Positions 1 to 8,571 of a stretch of 64,000 nucleotides of DNA are shown here, in pieces; the first letter of the stretch is position 1, and every line of letters begins with the position of its first letter. Origin of the DNA: Allochromatium palmeri (GTDB taxonomy: Bacteria; Pseudomonadota; Gammaproteobacteria; Chromatiales; Chromatiaceae); NCBI RefSeq assembly GCF_009720725.1, contig NZ_WNKT01000011.1, positions 46,175 to 110,174 of the forward strand, given 5' to 3'. A program made the translations under genes and the position numbers. A model generated the notes under the pieces. It had not been told where the DNA came from. It worked only from the letters and a program-made list of their open reading frames with translations, and searched no databases.

Positions 1-1018
1 CGATGAAGGCGACGTCATCAAGCCTGAGATCCTCGACCAGCAACCCATGACGTTTCTCGGCCAGCAGACCGAGCAAGCGCTCCAGGCCATCCGGCGCTTC
101 GTCGAACACCGAGCGGCATACTTCGAATATGATCGAGCCAGGCGCTAGATCGGCCTGGGCGACAGCGGTGCCGATCGCCTCCAGGATGTCGCCCGACAGG
201 AGCGTCTGGTTAGCCAGATTCAAAAACAGGGTCGTGTCGCGTGCGCCACCGCTTTGCATACGCTGCAATAAAACCAATGATCGCAGCACGATCCAATGAT
301 CGATCCGGCCCATCCATCCGGCCTCGGCGACGAGCGGCAGAAAGGCGCCCGGCAGGAGAATGCGCCCCTGCTCGTCCCTGAGTCGCACCAGCGTCTCGAA
401 CATATTGCGATGTTTCTGATCGGCCCTGAAGGAGACGATCGGCTGGTATTCGAGCACCAGACCGCCATCCTTGATCAGTGATCTGACGCGGGCCGCGTCG
501 AGCGACTCATCGTGTTCATCATGAGACGCATCGCGATGGAGATAACTGGACAGATCGCTGATGGTCGCCAGAACGACTGGGCGCCGGTCATTGGCGTCCG
601 GTGGCAGGGCGGAGTGACGCAAGCCACGTAATTGCTTGCGGGCCTGACACGCCCGGAGTTCGCGCTCGCAGACCATGAGGAGATGATCGATATCGCCCCG
701 GATCAGCACGTCCGCCGCGCCGAGCGCGAATCCCTTGGCTGGAGTCAGGGAACTTTCGGGGGACTTGAACAGGATCAGCGAGGCATCGAGTCGGTCGGCG
801 TGTCCGGCAAGCCGCGCGGCAAGATCGAGGGTCGTGAACGCCTGCTCATCACAGAGGATGAGATCCCACCACGCGGGATTTTGAAGCGCGGATTCGAGCG
901 ACATGGGCGTGTCGGCCTCGGTCAGGTCGACGACGAGTCCCTTACGATTCAAGAGTGCGCTGACGCGCAGCTCAACTGGCTCCGGATGGATGCAGAGTAT
1001 CTTTTTGACTTTTTTCAT
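1..1018 (-). CDS. FimX-like receiver-EAL protein, C-terminus cut by window edge
   Basis: The frame opens with an ATG at 1018 and stays open to the left edge, giving 339 residues of a longer protein. Residues 1-130 fold-match a degenerate response-regulator receiver: a beta strand (KKILCIHPEP) where the acidic pocket should be, and DLILCDEQ at the phospho-acceptor strand. From about residue 185 an EAL domain starts (LEYQPIVSF) and continues to the edge. The signature normally written EAL/EVL reads ETL here (FETLVRL), so catalysis of c-di-GMP hydrolysis is doubtful and c-di-GMP binding in the manner of FimX is a better guess. I see no PAS or GGDEF domain between the two halves. FimX-type proteins act on type IV pili; no pilus gene is in the window, so the role is inferred. 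Confidence 0.8.
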   Translation of the reverse strand, partial: MKKVKKILCIHPEPVELRVSALLNRKGLVVDLTEADTPMSLESALQNPAWWDLILCDEQAFTTLDLAARLAGHADRLDASLILFKSPESSLTPAKGFALGAADVLIRGDIDHLLMVCERELRACQARKQLRGLRHSALPPDANDRRPVVLATISDLSSYLHRDASHDEHDESLDAARVRSLIKDGGLVLEYQPIVSFRADQKHRNMFETLVRLRDEQGRILLPGAFLPLVAEAGWMGRIDHWIVLRSLVLLQRMQSGGARDTTLFLNLANQTLLSGDILEAIGTAVAQADLAPGSIIFEVCRSVFDEAPDGLERLLGLLAEKRHGLLVEDLRLDDVAFI

Positions 1019-1254
1019 CCCGCGCCGGCCTTGATCCTGGAGCCTACGAAACGACGCCCGACGACCCGCACGCCTCCCGGCGCATGGAACTTGGCAACGG
1101 ACGCCACGCACATGCTCCGAAACATACGTCGACCGAGACGAAAGCGCAAGCCGAAAAAACAGCGTCGGACGTCTCTCGCGCACTCAGAAACCACGTCGGC
1201 TGCTCAGCATTCAGACGTTCTTTTTATGCACCGGTCGCCGCTGAGCGACGACGA

Positions 1255-3324
1255 TTACGCGCGATCTTTGCTATCAGCCGTCCGCGCTGAGGCTCCAACA
1301 TCGACACAATGACAGCACACTCGCCGCGTGGAACCCAGTCGGGTCTCGACCGGATAGTGATGCCGGCAGACCTCGATCGCCTCAGGACAACGCGGATGGA
1401 AGTGACAGCCCGAGGGCGGATGGCGCGGCGAGGGCATATCACCCTCAAGCTGGATGATCCGGCGACGACGCTCGGGATCGACCACGGGCACGGCTGACAG
1501 CAGCGCGCGCGTGTAGGGATGCCGCGGATCGTCGAGGATTTCGTCGACCTGGCCGTGCTCGACCACCCGCCCCAGATACATCACCGCGACCTCGTGCGCC
1601 AGATAGGACACGACCGAAAGATCGTGGGTGATGAAGAGATAGGCTAACCCGAGCCGCTCCTGGAGATCTTTGAGTAGATTGAGGATCTGGGCCTGGACCG
1701 AGACGTCGAGCGCACTGGTCGGTTCATCACAGATGATGATCCGGGGTTCGACGGCCAGAGCGCGGGCGATACAGAGACGCTGGCGCTGTCCGCCCGAGAA
1801 CTCGTGCGGATAGCGGCTGGCCGATTCGGGATCCAGGCCGACCAGCTCCAGCAGCTCGGCCACCCGGCGCATTCGCTCGGCCCGCTTGGGTGCGATTTTC
1901 AATGCCTGGAGTCCCTCGCCGATGATGTCGCCGACCAGCATGCGCGGGTTCATCGAAGCGAAGGGATCCTGGAAGACGATCTGCAAGTCCTTGCGGAATG
2001 GGCGCAGGCGCCGATGACTCAGACCGATGAGTTCCTGGCCGCGATAGCGCACCGAGCCGCCGGTCGGGGGCACGAGTTGCAGCAGACCCTTACCCGCCGT
2101 GGTTTTACCGCAGCCGGACTCGCCGACCAGAGCCAGCGTGCGTCCGGCATAGAGATCGAGCGAGATGCCGTCGACCGCGCGGACATAGCCAACGACGCGG
2201 CGCAGCACGCCCTGATGGATGGGAAAATGGACCTGGAGACCGCGCATGGTCAGAAGCGGCACTTGCGCGGTTTCGCTTGCGCTCTCGTCGCTGGCGACAT
2301 GGGCCGCCGCAATGACGACTGGCACTGCGGGTCGATCCGGCACTTCAACACCAACCGACTCAGCGAGATGACAGCGTACCCCCCTCCCCTCATCGAGCAT
2401 CCGCCATTCCGGAACCTCCAGACGACAACGCGCGATAGCTGCCGGACAGCGATCGACGAAGCGGCAGCCCTGAAAGACCTGATCCAGGGACGGCACGCGC
2501 CCGGCAATCACGGCCAAACGCCCGTGGCGCTTGCTGGCCTCCGGTAGACTTTCCAGCAGATGACGACTGTAAGGGTGCAGCGGCTGGACGAAGAACTCGG
2601 CCACGGGCGCGGTCTCGACGATCTGACCGGCGTACATCACGGCCAGCCGTTCGGCGGTCTCAGCGACCACGCCCAGGTCATGTGTGATCAGCAGCACCGC
2701 CAGCCCGTTCTCGGACTGCACCGCCTTCAGCAAGCGCAGCACCTGGGCCTGGATGGTGACATCGAGCGCTGTGGTCGGCTCGTCGGCGATCAGGAGCCGC
2801 GGATTGCCGGCCAGGGCCATGGCGATCATGACGCGCTGCTTCATGCCGCCCGAGAGCTGGTGCGGATACTCGTTCAGCCGCTGCTCGGGGTCGGGGATGC
2901 CGACGGCACGCAGCAGTTCGAGGGCGCGTTCGGCCCCGAGCCGTTGGCGCGCGTCGCCCTGATGCAGCCGCACCGCCTCGCCGATCTGGGTGCCGACGGT
3001 CAGCACCGGATTGAGCGAGGTCTGCGGCTCCTGGAAGATCATCGCCATCTGGCCGCCGCGCACCTGACGCATCTCGGCTTCGGTCAGACTCAGGAGTTCG
3101 GTTCCGCCGAGCTGCACCGAACCGGCGGTGATCCGCCCGGACGGCGGCAGCAGACGCATCAGCGACAGGGCGGTCATCGACTTGCCGCAGCCCGACTCGC
3201 CGAGCAGGGCGAAGGTTTCGCCGCTACGGATGTCGAGCGTCAGGCCATCGACCACGCGCGCGGGTTGGGCCGGATCACCCAGTTCGGTCGTCAGTCCCGT
3301 GATTTGCAAGAGCGGCTTGGTCAT
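1255..3324 (-). CDS. yejF: Oligopeptide ABC transporter, double ATP-binding subunit YejF
   Basis: This 689-residue protein carries two complete ABC ATPase domains in one chain, as YejF does. The first has Walker A GESGCGKS at residues 42-49, signature LSGGMKQR and Walker [13 protein letters not shown]. The second has Walker [10 protein letters not shown] near residue 400, signature FSGGQRQR and [12 protein letters not shown]. Each half ends in the oligopeptide-transporter C-terminal extension with clustered cysteines ([18 protein letters not shown]). It starts 4 bases after the yejE stop, so it is translated from the same message. It powers uptake of peptides through the YejB-YejE channel at the inner membrane. 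Confidence 0.93.
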   Translation of the reverse strand: MTKPLLQITGLTTELGDPAQPARVVDGLTLDIRSGETFALLGESGCGKSMTALSLMRLLPPSGRITAGSVQLGGTELLSLTEAEMRQVRGGQMAMIFQEPQTSLNPVLTVGTQIGEAVRLHQGDARQRLGAERALELLRAVGIPDPEQRLNEYPHQLSGGMKQRVMIAMALAGNPRLLIADEPTTALDVTIQAQVLRLLKAVQSENGLAVLLITHDLGVVAETAERLAVMYAGQIVETAPVAEFFVQPLHPYSRHLLESLPEASKRHGRLAVIAGRVPSLDQVFQGCRFVDRCPAAIARCRLEVPEWRMLDEGRGVRCHLAESVGVEVPDRPAVPVVIAAAHVASDESASETAQVPLLTMRGLQVHFPIHQGVLRRVVGYVRAVDGISLDLYAGRTLALVGESGCGKTTAGKGLLQLVPPTGGSVRYRGQELIGLSHRRLRPFRKDLQIVFQDPFASMNPRMLVGDIIGEGLQALKIAPKRAERMRRVAELLELVGLDPESASRYPHEFSGGQRQRLCIARALAVEPRIIICDEPTSALDVSVQAQILNLLKDLQERLGLAYLFITHDLSVVSYLAHEVAVMYLGRVVEHGQVDEILDDPRHPYTRALLSAVPVVDPERRRRIIQLEGDMPSPRHPPSGCHFHPRCPEAIEVCRHHYPVETRLGSTRRVCCHCVDVGASARTADSKDRA

Positions 3325-3328
3325 CGGC

Positions 3329-4741
3329 TCAAACCCCTCTCAAGCGCGGATCGAAAGCATCCCGGACCACATCGGCGAACAGATTCGCCGCCAGCACCAG
3401 GGTAAACATAAACAGAAACGCCGCCGCCAGCGACCACCAGACGATCGGATCGCGCGCCAGTTCCAGTCGCGCACTGTTGATCATGTTGCCCCAGGAATTC
3501 ATGGTCGGATCGACGCCGATGTTGACATAGGACAGCACCGCCTCGGCTAGCACCAGTCCGCTGAAGTCGAGCACCAGGGTGATGAGCACGATGTGCATGA
3601 CATTGGGCAGGATGTGGCGGGCGATGACGGTGAAGTGACCCACGCCGAGCGCCTGCGCAGCCTGGACATAGTCGATCTCGCGCAGCTTGAGCGCCTCGCC
3701 GCGCAGCAGACGGCAGAGTCCGGTCCAACTGGTCACGCCCAGGATCAAGCAGAGAAACAGCAGGCGCAGATCGGCGCGCTCGACCAGACTGGCGAACTCA
3801 TCGGCGTGGTTGCTCATGTAGACCTGGAGCATGAGGATGGTGGCCGCGATCAGGAGCACGCCTGGAATCGAGTTGAGCGTGGTGTAGAGATACTGGATGA
3901 CATCGTCGACCCAGCCGCGGAAATAGCCGGCCATGATGCCGAGCAGGATGGCGGCCGGGAGCATGATGAGCGTGGTCAGGGTACCGATCAGGAGTCCGGT
4001 GCGGATGCTTTTCAGCGCCTGATAGAGCACATCCTCGCCGACCTTGTCGGTGCCGAGCACATGGTACTTGAGCGCCAGCGTGCCGACGACGCAGGTCAGA
4101 ATCAACACTAGCGCCAGAGTGCCGAGCGCGGTACGCCAGGGAATCTGGGTCTGACCCCGGAGGATACGGTCGCGAACCGCGCTGAAGGGCTGCTTGTGAC
4201 GACGCGCCAGCCACCCGATGAGACCGGCGGTGAACAGTGCCCAAAGGATCAAGCCCTCGATCAGTCCGATCAGCGAACGCCAGGCAATGTCCCAGGCACG
4301 GTCGTGCTCGGGATCGGCCAGATGGGCGCCACCATGTTGCAGGCGCGGATAGTCGCGGATCACCGTACCGTCGGGTTGATCGAGCGCTTCCTTGGCCTGG
4401 AGATGGGTGGCGAAGGGGGCCGAATAGGTCTTCTCCTGCCGCTCGCGCAGTCCGCTCAGCGCCAGATCGAGCAGACTCAGCACCTCGGGCGCATAACGCA
4501 CCTCGCCCGACTCGTCCGTTTGGTCGAGTTTGAGCTTGAAGTGCAGGGTATCCAGCAGGCCGACCACGGCATAGGCCGAGAGCACTACCAGGGTCGCGAC
4601 CCCGATGCGCGAGCGCACCACCCGACGCCAGGGTGCGCGCAGATGCTCATGACGTGCCGCCCAGACGGCGAACAGTGCCGTTACGGCCAGCAGCAGAAAG
4701 ACCAGGGCATCGGTCCAGAGGACGACGGGGATCAACGGCAT
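3329..4741 (-). CDS. yejE: Oligopeptide ABC transporter permease YejE
   Basis: This inner-membrane permease of about 470 residues has a C-terminal BPD_transp_1 domain with about six membrane segments and the coupling-helix (EAA) stretch EALKLREIDYVQAAQALG. It also has extra N-terminal membrane segments and a loop of about 100 residues, larger than in E. coli. I place the start at the ATG at 4741 (MPLIPVV), just before the first membrane helix. An in-frame ATG at 4822 would add 27 basic residues, and neither has a good ribosome binding site. The gene should follow yejB directly, but 2.8 kb of plus-strand toxin-antitoxin DNA lies in between. A TATACT sequence on the minus strand at 4864-4869 could be part of a replacement promoter. 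Confidence 0.88.
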   Translation of the reverse strand: MPLIPVVLWTDALVFLLLAVTALFAVWAARHEHLRAPWRRVVRSRIGVATLVVLSAYAVVGLLDTLHFKLKLDQTDESGEVRYAPEVLSLLDLALSGLRERQEKTYSAPFATHLQAKEALDQPDGTVIRDYPRLQHGGAHLADPEHDRAWDIAWRSLIGLIEGLILWALFTAGLIGWLARRHKQPFSAVRDRILRGQTQIPWRTALGTLALVLILTCVVGTLALKYHVLGTDKVGEDVLYQALKSIRTGLLIGTLTTLIMLPAAILLGIMAGYFRGWVDDVIQYLYTTLNSIPGVLLIAATILMLQVYMSNHADEFASLVERADLRLLFLCLILGVTSWTGLCRLLRGEALKLREIDYVQAAQALGVGHFTVIARHILPNVMHIVLITLVLDFSGLVLAEAVLSYVNIGVDPTMNSWGNMINSARLELARDPIVWWSLAAAFLFMFTLVLAANLFADVVRDAFDPRLRGV

Positions 4742-4911
4742 GGAGACTTTTATCCGGCGAAGACATTGTCTGGCATAGTGCCGCCCAGCGAGTGCCTTTC
4801 GCAAGGCCCGCAGGGGATTCATTCGTGATCGGAATCCGCCTGCTCAAGCACTGTGGCGTCTCCAGTATAAATGACGGCAGCGGTGGCGGCGACGGCGGGC
4901 GTCAAGCGCAC

Positions 4912-4940
4912 TTGTGAGTACATGCGTTTGTGCATACTAT
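4912..4940 (+). promoter_or_regulatory. Predicted sigma-70 promoter of brnTA
   Basis: A TTGTGA -35 element (4912-4917) and a TACTAT -10 element (4935-4940) are separated by exactly 17 bases. The expected transcription start falls at about 4947, which is the A of the brnT start codon, so the message may be leaderless. Confidence 0.45.
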
Positions 4941-4946
4941 CGGCGC

Positions 4947-5228
4947 ATGGAGATCGAATTCGACCCCGAGAAAGCGGCGGCGAACCCGCTCAACCACGAC
5001 GGCGTAACCTTTGCCGAGGCGCAGGCCGCGTTGCTCGACCCTTATGCCCTGACGCGCGACGATCCGCACGCCGAAGGCGAACCGCGCTTCGTGACGCTGG
5101 AGATGGGCGCGCGGGGACGGATCTTGATTGTGATGTGGACACTGCGCGGTGAGCGCATCCGTCTGATTTCATCCTGGAAAGCCAATCAACCTCAACGTCG
5201 GTGCTATGAACGCCAATTCAGACCCTGA
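4947..5228 (+). CDS. brnT: BrnT-family toxin (DUF497)
   Basis: This 93-residue protein matches the BrnT ribonuclease toxin family in size and layout. It begins with the typical EFDPEKAAANPLNHDGV segment, has a central beta strand (RILIVMWTLRGERIRLISSW) and ends KANQPQRRCYERQF, where the family has its conserved arginine-rich tail. I chose the ATG at 4947 because the conserved region begins there; an upstream start at 4914 would only add a cysteine-rich stretch. The 3-prime end overlaps the antitoxin gene by 23 bases. BrnT inhibits translation by cutting RNA and is neutralised and co-repressed by BrnA. Confidence 0.85.
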   Translation: MEIEFDPEKAAANPLNHDGVTFAEAQAALLDPYALTRDDPHAEGEPRFVTLEMGARGRILIVMWTLRGERIRLISSWKANQPQRRCYERQFRP

Positions 5229-5499
5229 GTATAACCGTTACGCGGATCTGGACTTCGAGAACGCGAAATCCGTCTCCGATGTCCCGGCCCTAGCGCAACT
5301 TCAGGCCGCGCACGGCGGCAAGTCGCGGATCACGATCCGCGTCGACAACGACATTCTGGCCATATTCAAAGCCCGCGCGGAGATGACAGGCGGCAACTAC
5401 CAGACCTTGATGAATGAGGCTCTGCGCCAAGTCGCCCAAGGCCAAGTACTAGCGGATGTGGTCCGGGAAACGATCCGCGCCGAGTTGAGGACACCTTGA
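5206..5499 (+). CDS. brnA: BrnA-family antitoxin
   Basis: This 97-residue protein overlaps the 3-prime end of brnT, the standard toxin-first BrnTA order. The N-terminus (DLDFENAKSVSDVPAL) is the toxin-wrapping segment typical of BrnA. The middle (KSRITIRVDNDILAIFKA) is a ribbon-helix-helix DNA-binding strand followed by a helix (NYQTLMNEALRQ). It should bind BrnT and repress the promoter at 4912-4940 as a complex. Confidence 0.85.
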   Translation: MNANSDPEYNRYADLDFENAKSVSDVPALAQLQAAHGGKSRITIRVDNDILAIFKARAEMTGGNYQTLMNEALRQVAQGQVLADVVRETIRAELRTP

Positions 5500-5505
5500 A
5501 CGCCG

Positions 5506-5759
5506 ATGACGACCTACGCGCAAGTTTTGGCGAGCTATCAATACGGGTTGGAAAACGTCTACCTGTCAAGTCCCCGGTGATGGCGAAGCGCCGCTGATCA
5601 ACAGTGAACGCCGTTACCTGGGCGCGCACATCACCGAACTGACCCCTGAGCAGATCCAGGCCATGCACGCCGCCGATGCGCCGCTGCCAGGCGGAAGGCT
5701 CCTGGGAACAGGACAACCTGCTCGATCTTCAGGAGTATCGGAGCCAGTTCAACACCTGA
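5506..5759 (+). pseudogene. Frameshifted gene remnant
   Basis: No intact gene fills 5500-5821. Three short plus-strand stretches in shifting frames read as one decayed coding sequence: MTTYAQVLASYQYGLENVYL from 5506, then ERRYLGAHITELTPEQIQ, then WEQDNLLDLQEYRSQF ending at a TGA at 5757-5759. Two frameshifts separate them. I do not recognise the family. The stretch lies among other debris and is probably the tail of a gene brought in with the toxin-antitoxin patch. Confidence 0.4.
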
Positions 5760-5821
5760 CGCCGTCTCGCGTGGTGCCACCCGTAGCGCTGATGGCTACG
5801 GAACAGCGATGCGACGCTTCT

Positions 5822-6052
5822 TCAAAGGAGTTTCACCAGCGCGGCGACAGTCGCGATCCCAGCCATCATCATCGCCCCGAGCTTGATGATCAGGCGGTAT
5901 TCGAGTTCGCGCAGATCGGTCTTCGTGGCAACTTCCGCTTCCATATGCGCTGCTCGGAAGGCTTCGGAGATGGCCTCCGCCTGACTTTCAGGAATGCCGG
6001 CGTCTTTCAGCGTGCGGATGAATTTGTGCGTGTCGAATGTGATGGTGCTCAT
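5822..6052 (-). CDS. DUF1640-like coiled-coil protein
   Basis: This small protein of 76 residues starts at the ATG at 6052. It has the family pattern of an N-terminal helix pair (FDTHKFIRTLKDAGIPESQA), a short coiled coil (KTDLRELEYRLIIKL) and one C-terminal membrane helix (MMMAGIATVAALVKLL). DUF1640 proteins are often found near toxin-antitoxin and restriction genes in proteobacteria, but no function is established. The frame is open upstream into the methyltransferase remnant, but that longer reading frame mixes frames and is not one protein. Confidence 0.7.
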   Translation of the reverse strand: MSTITFDTHKFIRTLKDAGIPESQAEAISEAFRAAHMEAEVATKTDLRELEYRLIIKLGAMMMAGIATVAALVKLL

Positions 6053-6114
6053 AGTGGTTCTCGGGATCGGGGCTGCGTCCGTGCGGCCGGTGCGCTCAGG
6101 CGTTCGGTGATGGA

Positions 6115-6664
6115 CTATGGGGACGCGCGTTGCAGGTTGAGCGCCAGCAGGCGCTGCAAGATCGTGTCGTCGGGAAGGTCGGGCGTGTAGTCCTCCCAGC
6201 CGTAGGCGCGGGCGACGGCGGCATCGAGAGCGCGGTGGGCGTTGGTGAGCCAGGCGGGAGGATTGTTGTAGAGGTTGGTGAGGGTGCGTTTTTTGAGATC
6301 CGCAGCATGCTCCGGCTTGGCGATGATCCGGTCGGGTATGAATGATGATCCGCTCGCGGTCGCACAACACCAACAGCGGCGGGTTGTCGAGATGACCGGC
6401 GTAGTCGGTCAACTGCTTGTAGGCGTTGTCCAGATCCAGCCCCGGCTTCTTGTTCTCCCAGCCGAAGTATCCGCGCTTCCAGACATCCGCCCAGCCCTGA
6501 CCGCCGCCGGCCTTCTTCGCCCCGTGCTCGAAGCAGTAGTTCTCGGAATCGCGCGGCTTGTCGACGCCGAGCAGATCGCACAGATCCTCGAAATAGGGCT
6601 GTGCTCCCTGACGCTCGGTCAGCGGGTTGCCCTTCCATTTCGCTATGAACGCATCCGGTGTCAC
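6115..6664 (-). pseudogene. Type IIL-like DNA methyltransferase remnant, internally deleted
   Basis: From the ATG at 6664 about 110 residues read as the N-terminus of a large class I SAM-dependent restriction-modification protein of the MmeI type (TPDAFIAKWK, then CFEHGAKKAGGGQGWADVW, then WENKKPGLDLDNAYKQL). At about 6340 the reading frame shifts. The following 75 residues (DRIIAKPEHAADLKKRTLTN, then WLTNAHRALDAAVARAYGW, then ILQRLLALNLQRASP, stop at 6115-6117) are the C-terminus of the same family. The catalytic NPPY region and most of the protein (members are around 900 residues or longer) are missing, so the gene is dead and appears to have lost its middle in one deletion. Confidence 0.75.
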
Positions 6665-6835
6665 AACGCATCTCCGCCGTCACCGCAGACTCGGACTGGG
6701 CGCGGCAAGCCACGGTCTGCGAGGCGTGGCGATTCGGGAGCGATCCCAGCCGCCGTCGCAGTATAGCGCCCGGCGCGGAGCTGGAGCGGTGAGCACCGTA
6801 GCCGTACTGCTTTGTCCGGCGCATCGCGTTAGACT

Positions 6836-6856
6836 ATTGTTGAAAATATCAACAAT
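6836..6856 (+). promoter_or_regulatory. Candidate VapB operator, perfect inverted repeat
   Basis: ATTGTTGA and TCAACAAT form a perfect 8-base inverted repeat around a 5-base spacer, ending 20 bases before the vapB ATG. Such a palindrome in a toxin-antitoxin promoter is the usual site for autoregulation by a ribbon-helix-helix antitoxin. Confidence 0.6.
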
Positions 6857-6875
6857 GCAACCGGAGCATTTCGCC

Positions 6876-7109
6876 ATGGCCACCGTCAACTTCAGCGTCC
6901 CCGACAGTCTCAAGCTGGCGTTCAACGCCACCTTCAAGGACCAGAACAAAAGCGCCATCATCGCTGAGTTGATGCAGGAGGCCATCGAGCGCACTCAGCG
7001 TCGTCAACGTCACGCCGAGGCAATCGATCGCATTCTCGAGCGGCGTCGGCAAGCACCCTGCTTGAGTGCCGAAGAGCTACGGACCGCCCGCGAGGATGGA
7101 CGCCCCTGA
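6876..7109 (+). CDS. vapB: VapB-like ribbon-helix-helix antitoxin
   Basis: This 77-residue protein begins ATVNFSVPDSLKLAF, a ribbon-helix-helix beta strand and first helix. A second helix (KSAIIAELMQEAIERTQ) and a charged C-terminal tail that would wrap the toxin follow. I chose the ATG at 6876 because the DNA-binding strand starts there; the alternative ATG at 6855 lies inside the operator palindrome. The stop overlaps the next start by one base (TGATG), so antitoxin and toxin are translationally coupled. Confidence 0.78.
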   Translation: MATVNFSVPDSLKLAFNATFKDQNKSAIIAELMQEAIERTQRRQRHAEAIDRILERRRQAPCLSAEELRTAREDGRP

Positions 7110-7543
7110 TGCGCTATGTCGTCGATGCCAGCGTCGCCATCAAGTGGTTCTTTCAGTCGGCGCCGGACGAGGATCATCTCGAACAGGCCATCGCCCTGCT
7201 TCAGGCCAGTCGGGAGCTGGATGTTGCGTTTATCCAGCCGCCGCATTTCATCGCCGAGGTCGCCGCTGTCCTGGCGCGCAAGAAGCCCGAGGTTGCCGAA
7301 ACGGATCTGCGCGACCTGTTGGCGCTCGATCTGCAGATCGTCGAGGATAGCCTGATCTATGCCTGTGCGTGCGATCTCGCCATCCGGCTGAATCATCACC
7401 TGTTCGACACCCTGTACCACGCCCTGGCCTTGCAGACCCGCGATGCCGTCCTGATCACCGCAGACGAGCGCTATTTCAAAAAAGCGCAGGAGATTGGCCG
7501 GATTCTGTGGCTGGGTGATTTGAAGCTCGCGCGCCAATCCTGA
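7109..7543 (+). CDS. vapC: VapC-family PIN-domain ribonuclease toxin
   Basis: This 144-residue PIN-domain protein has the expected acidic residues: D in VVDASVAIKWF at the N-terminus, E in FIAEVAAVLA in the middle, and D in the C-terminal YHALALQTRDAVLITADERY. These would hold the metal ions for RNA cleavage. The length is normal for VapC. It directly follows the antitoxin with a one-base overlap. VapC toxins usually cut initiator tRNA or rRNA; the target here is not predictable. Confidence 0.88.
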   Translation: MRYVVDASVAIKWFFQSAPDEDHLEQAIALLQASRELDVAFIQPPHFIAEVAAVLARKKPEVAETDLRDLLALDLQIVEDSLIYACACDLAIRLNHHLFDTLYHALALQTRDAVLITADERYFKKAQEIGRILWLGDLKLARQS

Positions 7544-7593
7544 CTGGCTAGCCGATGACGGTCAAGGGTGGACTCCGAACCGTTCGGTTACGC

Positions 7594-8571
7594 CTACTCC
7601 AATCTGACGCGCGGGTCGACCAAGGTATAGGAGATGTCGGTCAGGATCAGGCCGATGATATAGAGCACGGCACCGAGAAAGACCATGGCGCGCACGATGG
7701 CGAAGTCCTGATTGCTGATGGCATCGATGGTATAGCTGCCGAGTCCCGGAATGCCAAAGAACGACTCGGTGATCAGACTGCCCATGAACAACAGCGGTAG
7801 CACCACCACCACGCCGGTCAGGATCGGAATCAGCGCATTGCGCAGCACATGCCGGAACAGCACCACCCGCTCGCTCAGGCCCTTGGCGCGCGCGGTACGC
7901 ACATAGTCGCGCCCGATTTCCTCTAGGAACAGGGTGCGATACCAGCGCGTCCCCGCGCCGATGCCGCCGACGACACCGACGATCACCGGCAGGATCAGGA
8001 ACTTCCAGGCATTCAGCCCCTGGTCGTAGCCCGAGATCGGCACCAGATGCCAGAGCTTGCCGATCAGGAACTGCCCGCCGATGATGTAGAACAGCCCCGA
8101 GATCGACATCATGGCCACCAGCAGCACCACGCTCCCAATATCGACATAGGTAGCGCGGAAGAAGACGATGAACAGCGCATAGCTGATGTTGAACGCCAGC
8201 CCGATCAGCAGCACCGGCACCGCGATCGCCAGACTCGGCCACATGCGCTGCGAGATGTCGTAGCCGATGTCGCGTCCGGCGTCCGACGAACCGAACTGGA
8301 AGACGAACAGCTTGACCGACTTCTGAAACAGAATGGTATCGGTCAGGCTCGCCAGACCACCGGCCTCGGCATTGTAGAGCAGCGGTCGGTCATAGCCGCG
8401 CTCGGCCTTCCAGCTCTGGATCGACTCCTCGGTCACGCGCTTCTGTCCCAGATGCATCCGCGCCATGTCGTCCGGCGAGTTGACGACGAAAAACAGCATG
8501 AAGGTCAGGAGATTGACCCCGATCAGGATCGGGATGGCATACAGCAGTCGTCGCACGATATAGGCGGTCAC
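7594..8571 (-). CDS. yejB: Oligopeptide ABC transporter permease YejB
   Basis: This permease of about 325 residues starts at a GTG at 8571, whose bases overlap the yejA stop (GTGA); the N-terminus TAYIVRRLLYAIPILIGVN is the classic start of a DppB/YejB permease. A longer frame to 8679 would lie inside yejA. The EAA coupling loop is EEIGRDYVRTARAKGLSERV, and the C-terminus shows the conserved ITESFFGIPGLGSYTIDAI. It pairs with YejE to form the membrane channel. The downstream toxin-antitoxin patch separates it from yejE. Confidence 0.92.
   Translation of the reverse strand: MTAYIVRRLLYAIPILIGVNLLTFMLFFVVNSPDDMARMHLGQKRVTEESIQSWKAERGYDRPLLYNAEAGGLASLTDTILFQKSVKLFVFQFGSSDAGRDIGYDISQRMWPSLAIAVPVLLIGLAFNISYALFIVFFRATYVDIGSVVLLVAMMSISGLFYIIGGQFLIGKLWHLVPISGYDQGLNAWKFLILPVIVGVVGGIGAGTRWYRTLFLEEIGRDYVRTARAKGLSERVVLFRHVLRNALIPILTGVVVVLPLLFMGSLITESFFGIPGLGSYTIDAISNQDFAIVRAMVFLGAVLYIIGLILTDISYTLVDPRVRLE

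Noticed and set aside
632..1312. Plus-strand frame of 226 codons
   Set aside because: It is antisense to the receiver-EAL gene, has no family features and ends in unrelated intergenic sequence.
4742..4822. 27-residue basic extension of YejE
   Set aside because: It precedes a normal permease start and has no better ribosome site, but it cannot be fully excluded.
5822..6664. Single 280-codon minus-strand frame
   Set aside because: It joins the N-terminus of a methyltransferase remnant, an out-of-frame stretch and the DUF1640 gene by chance; the three parts are described separately.
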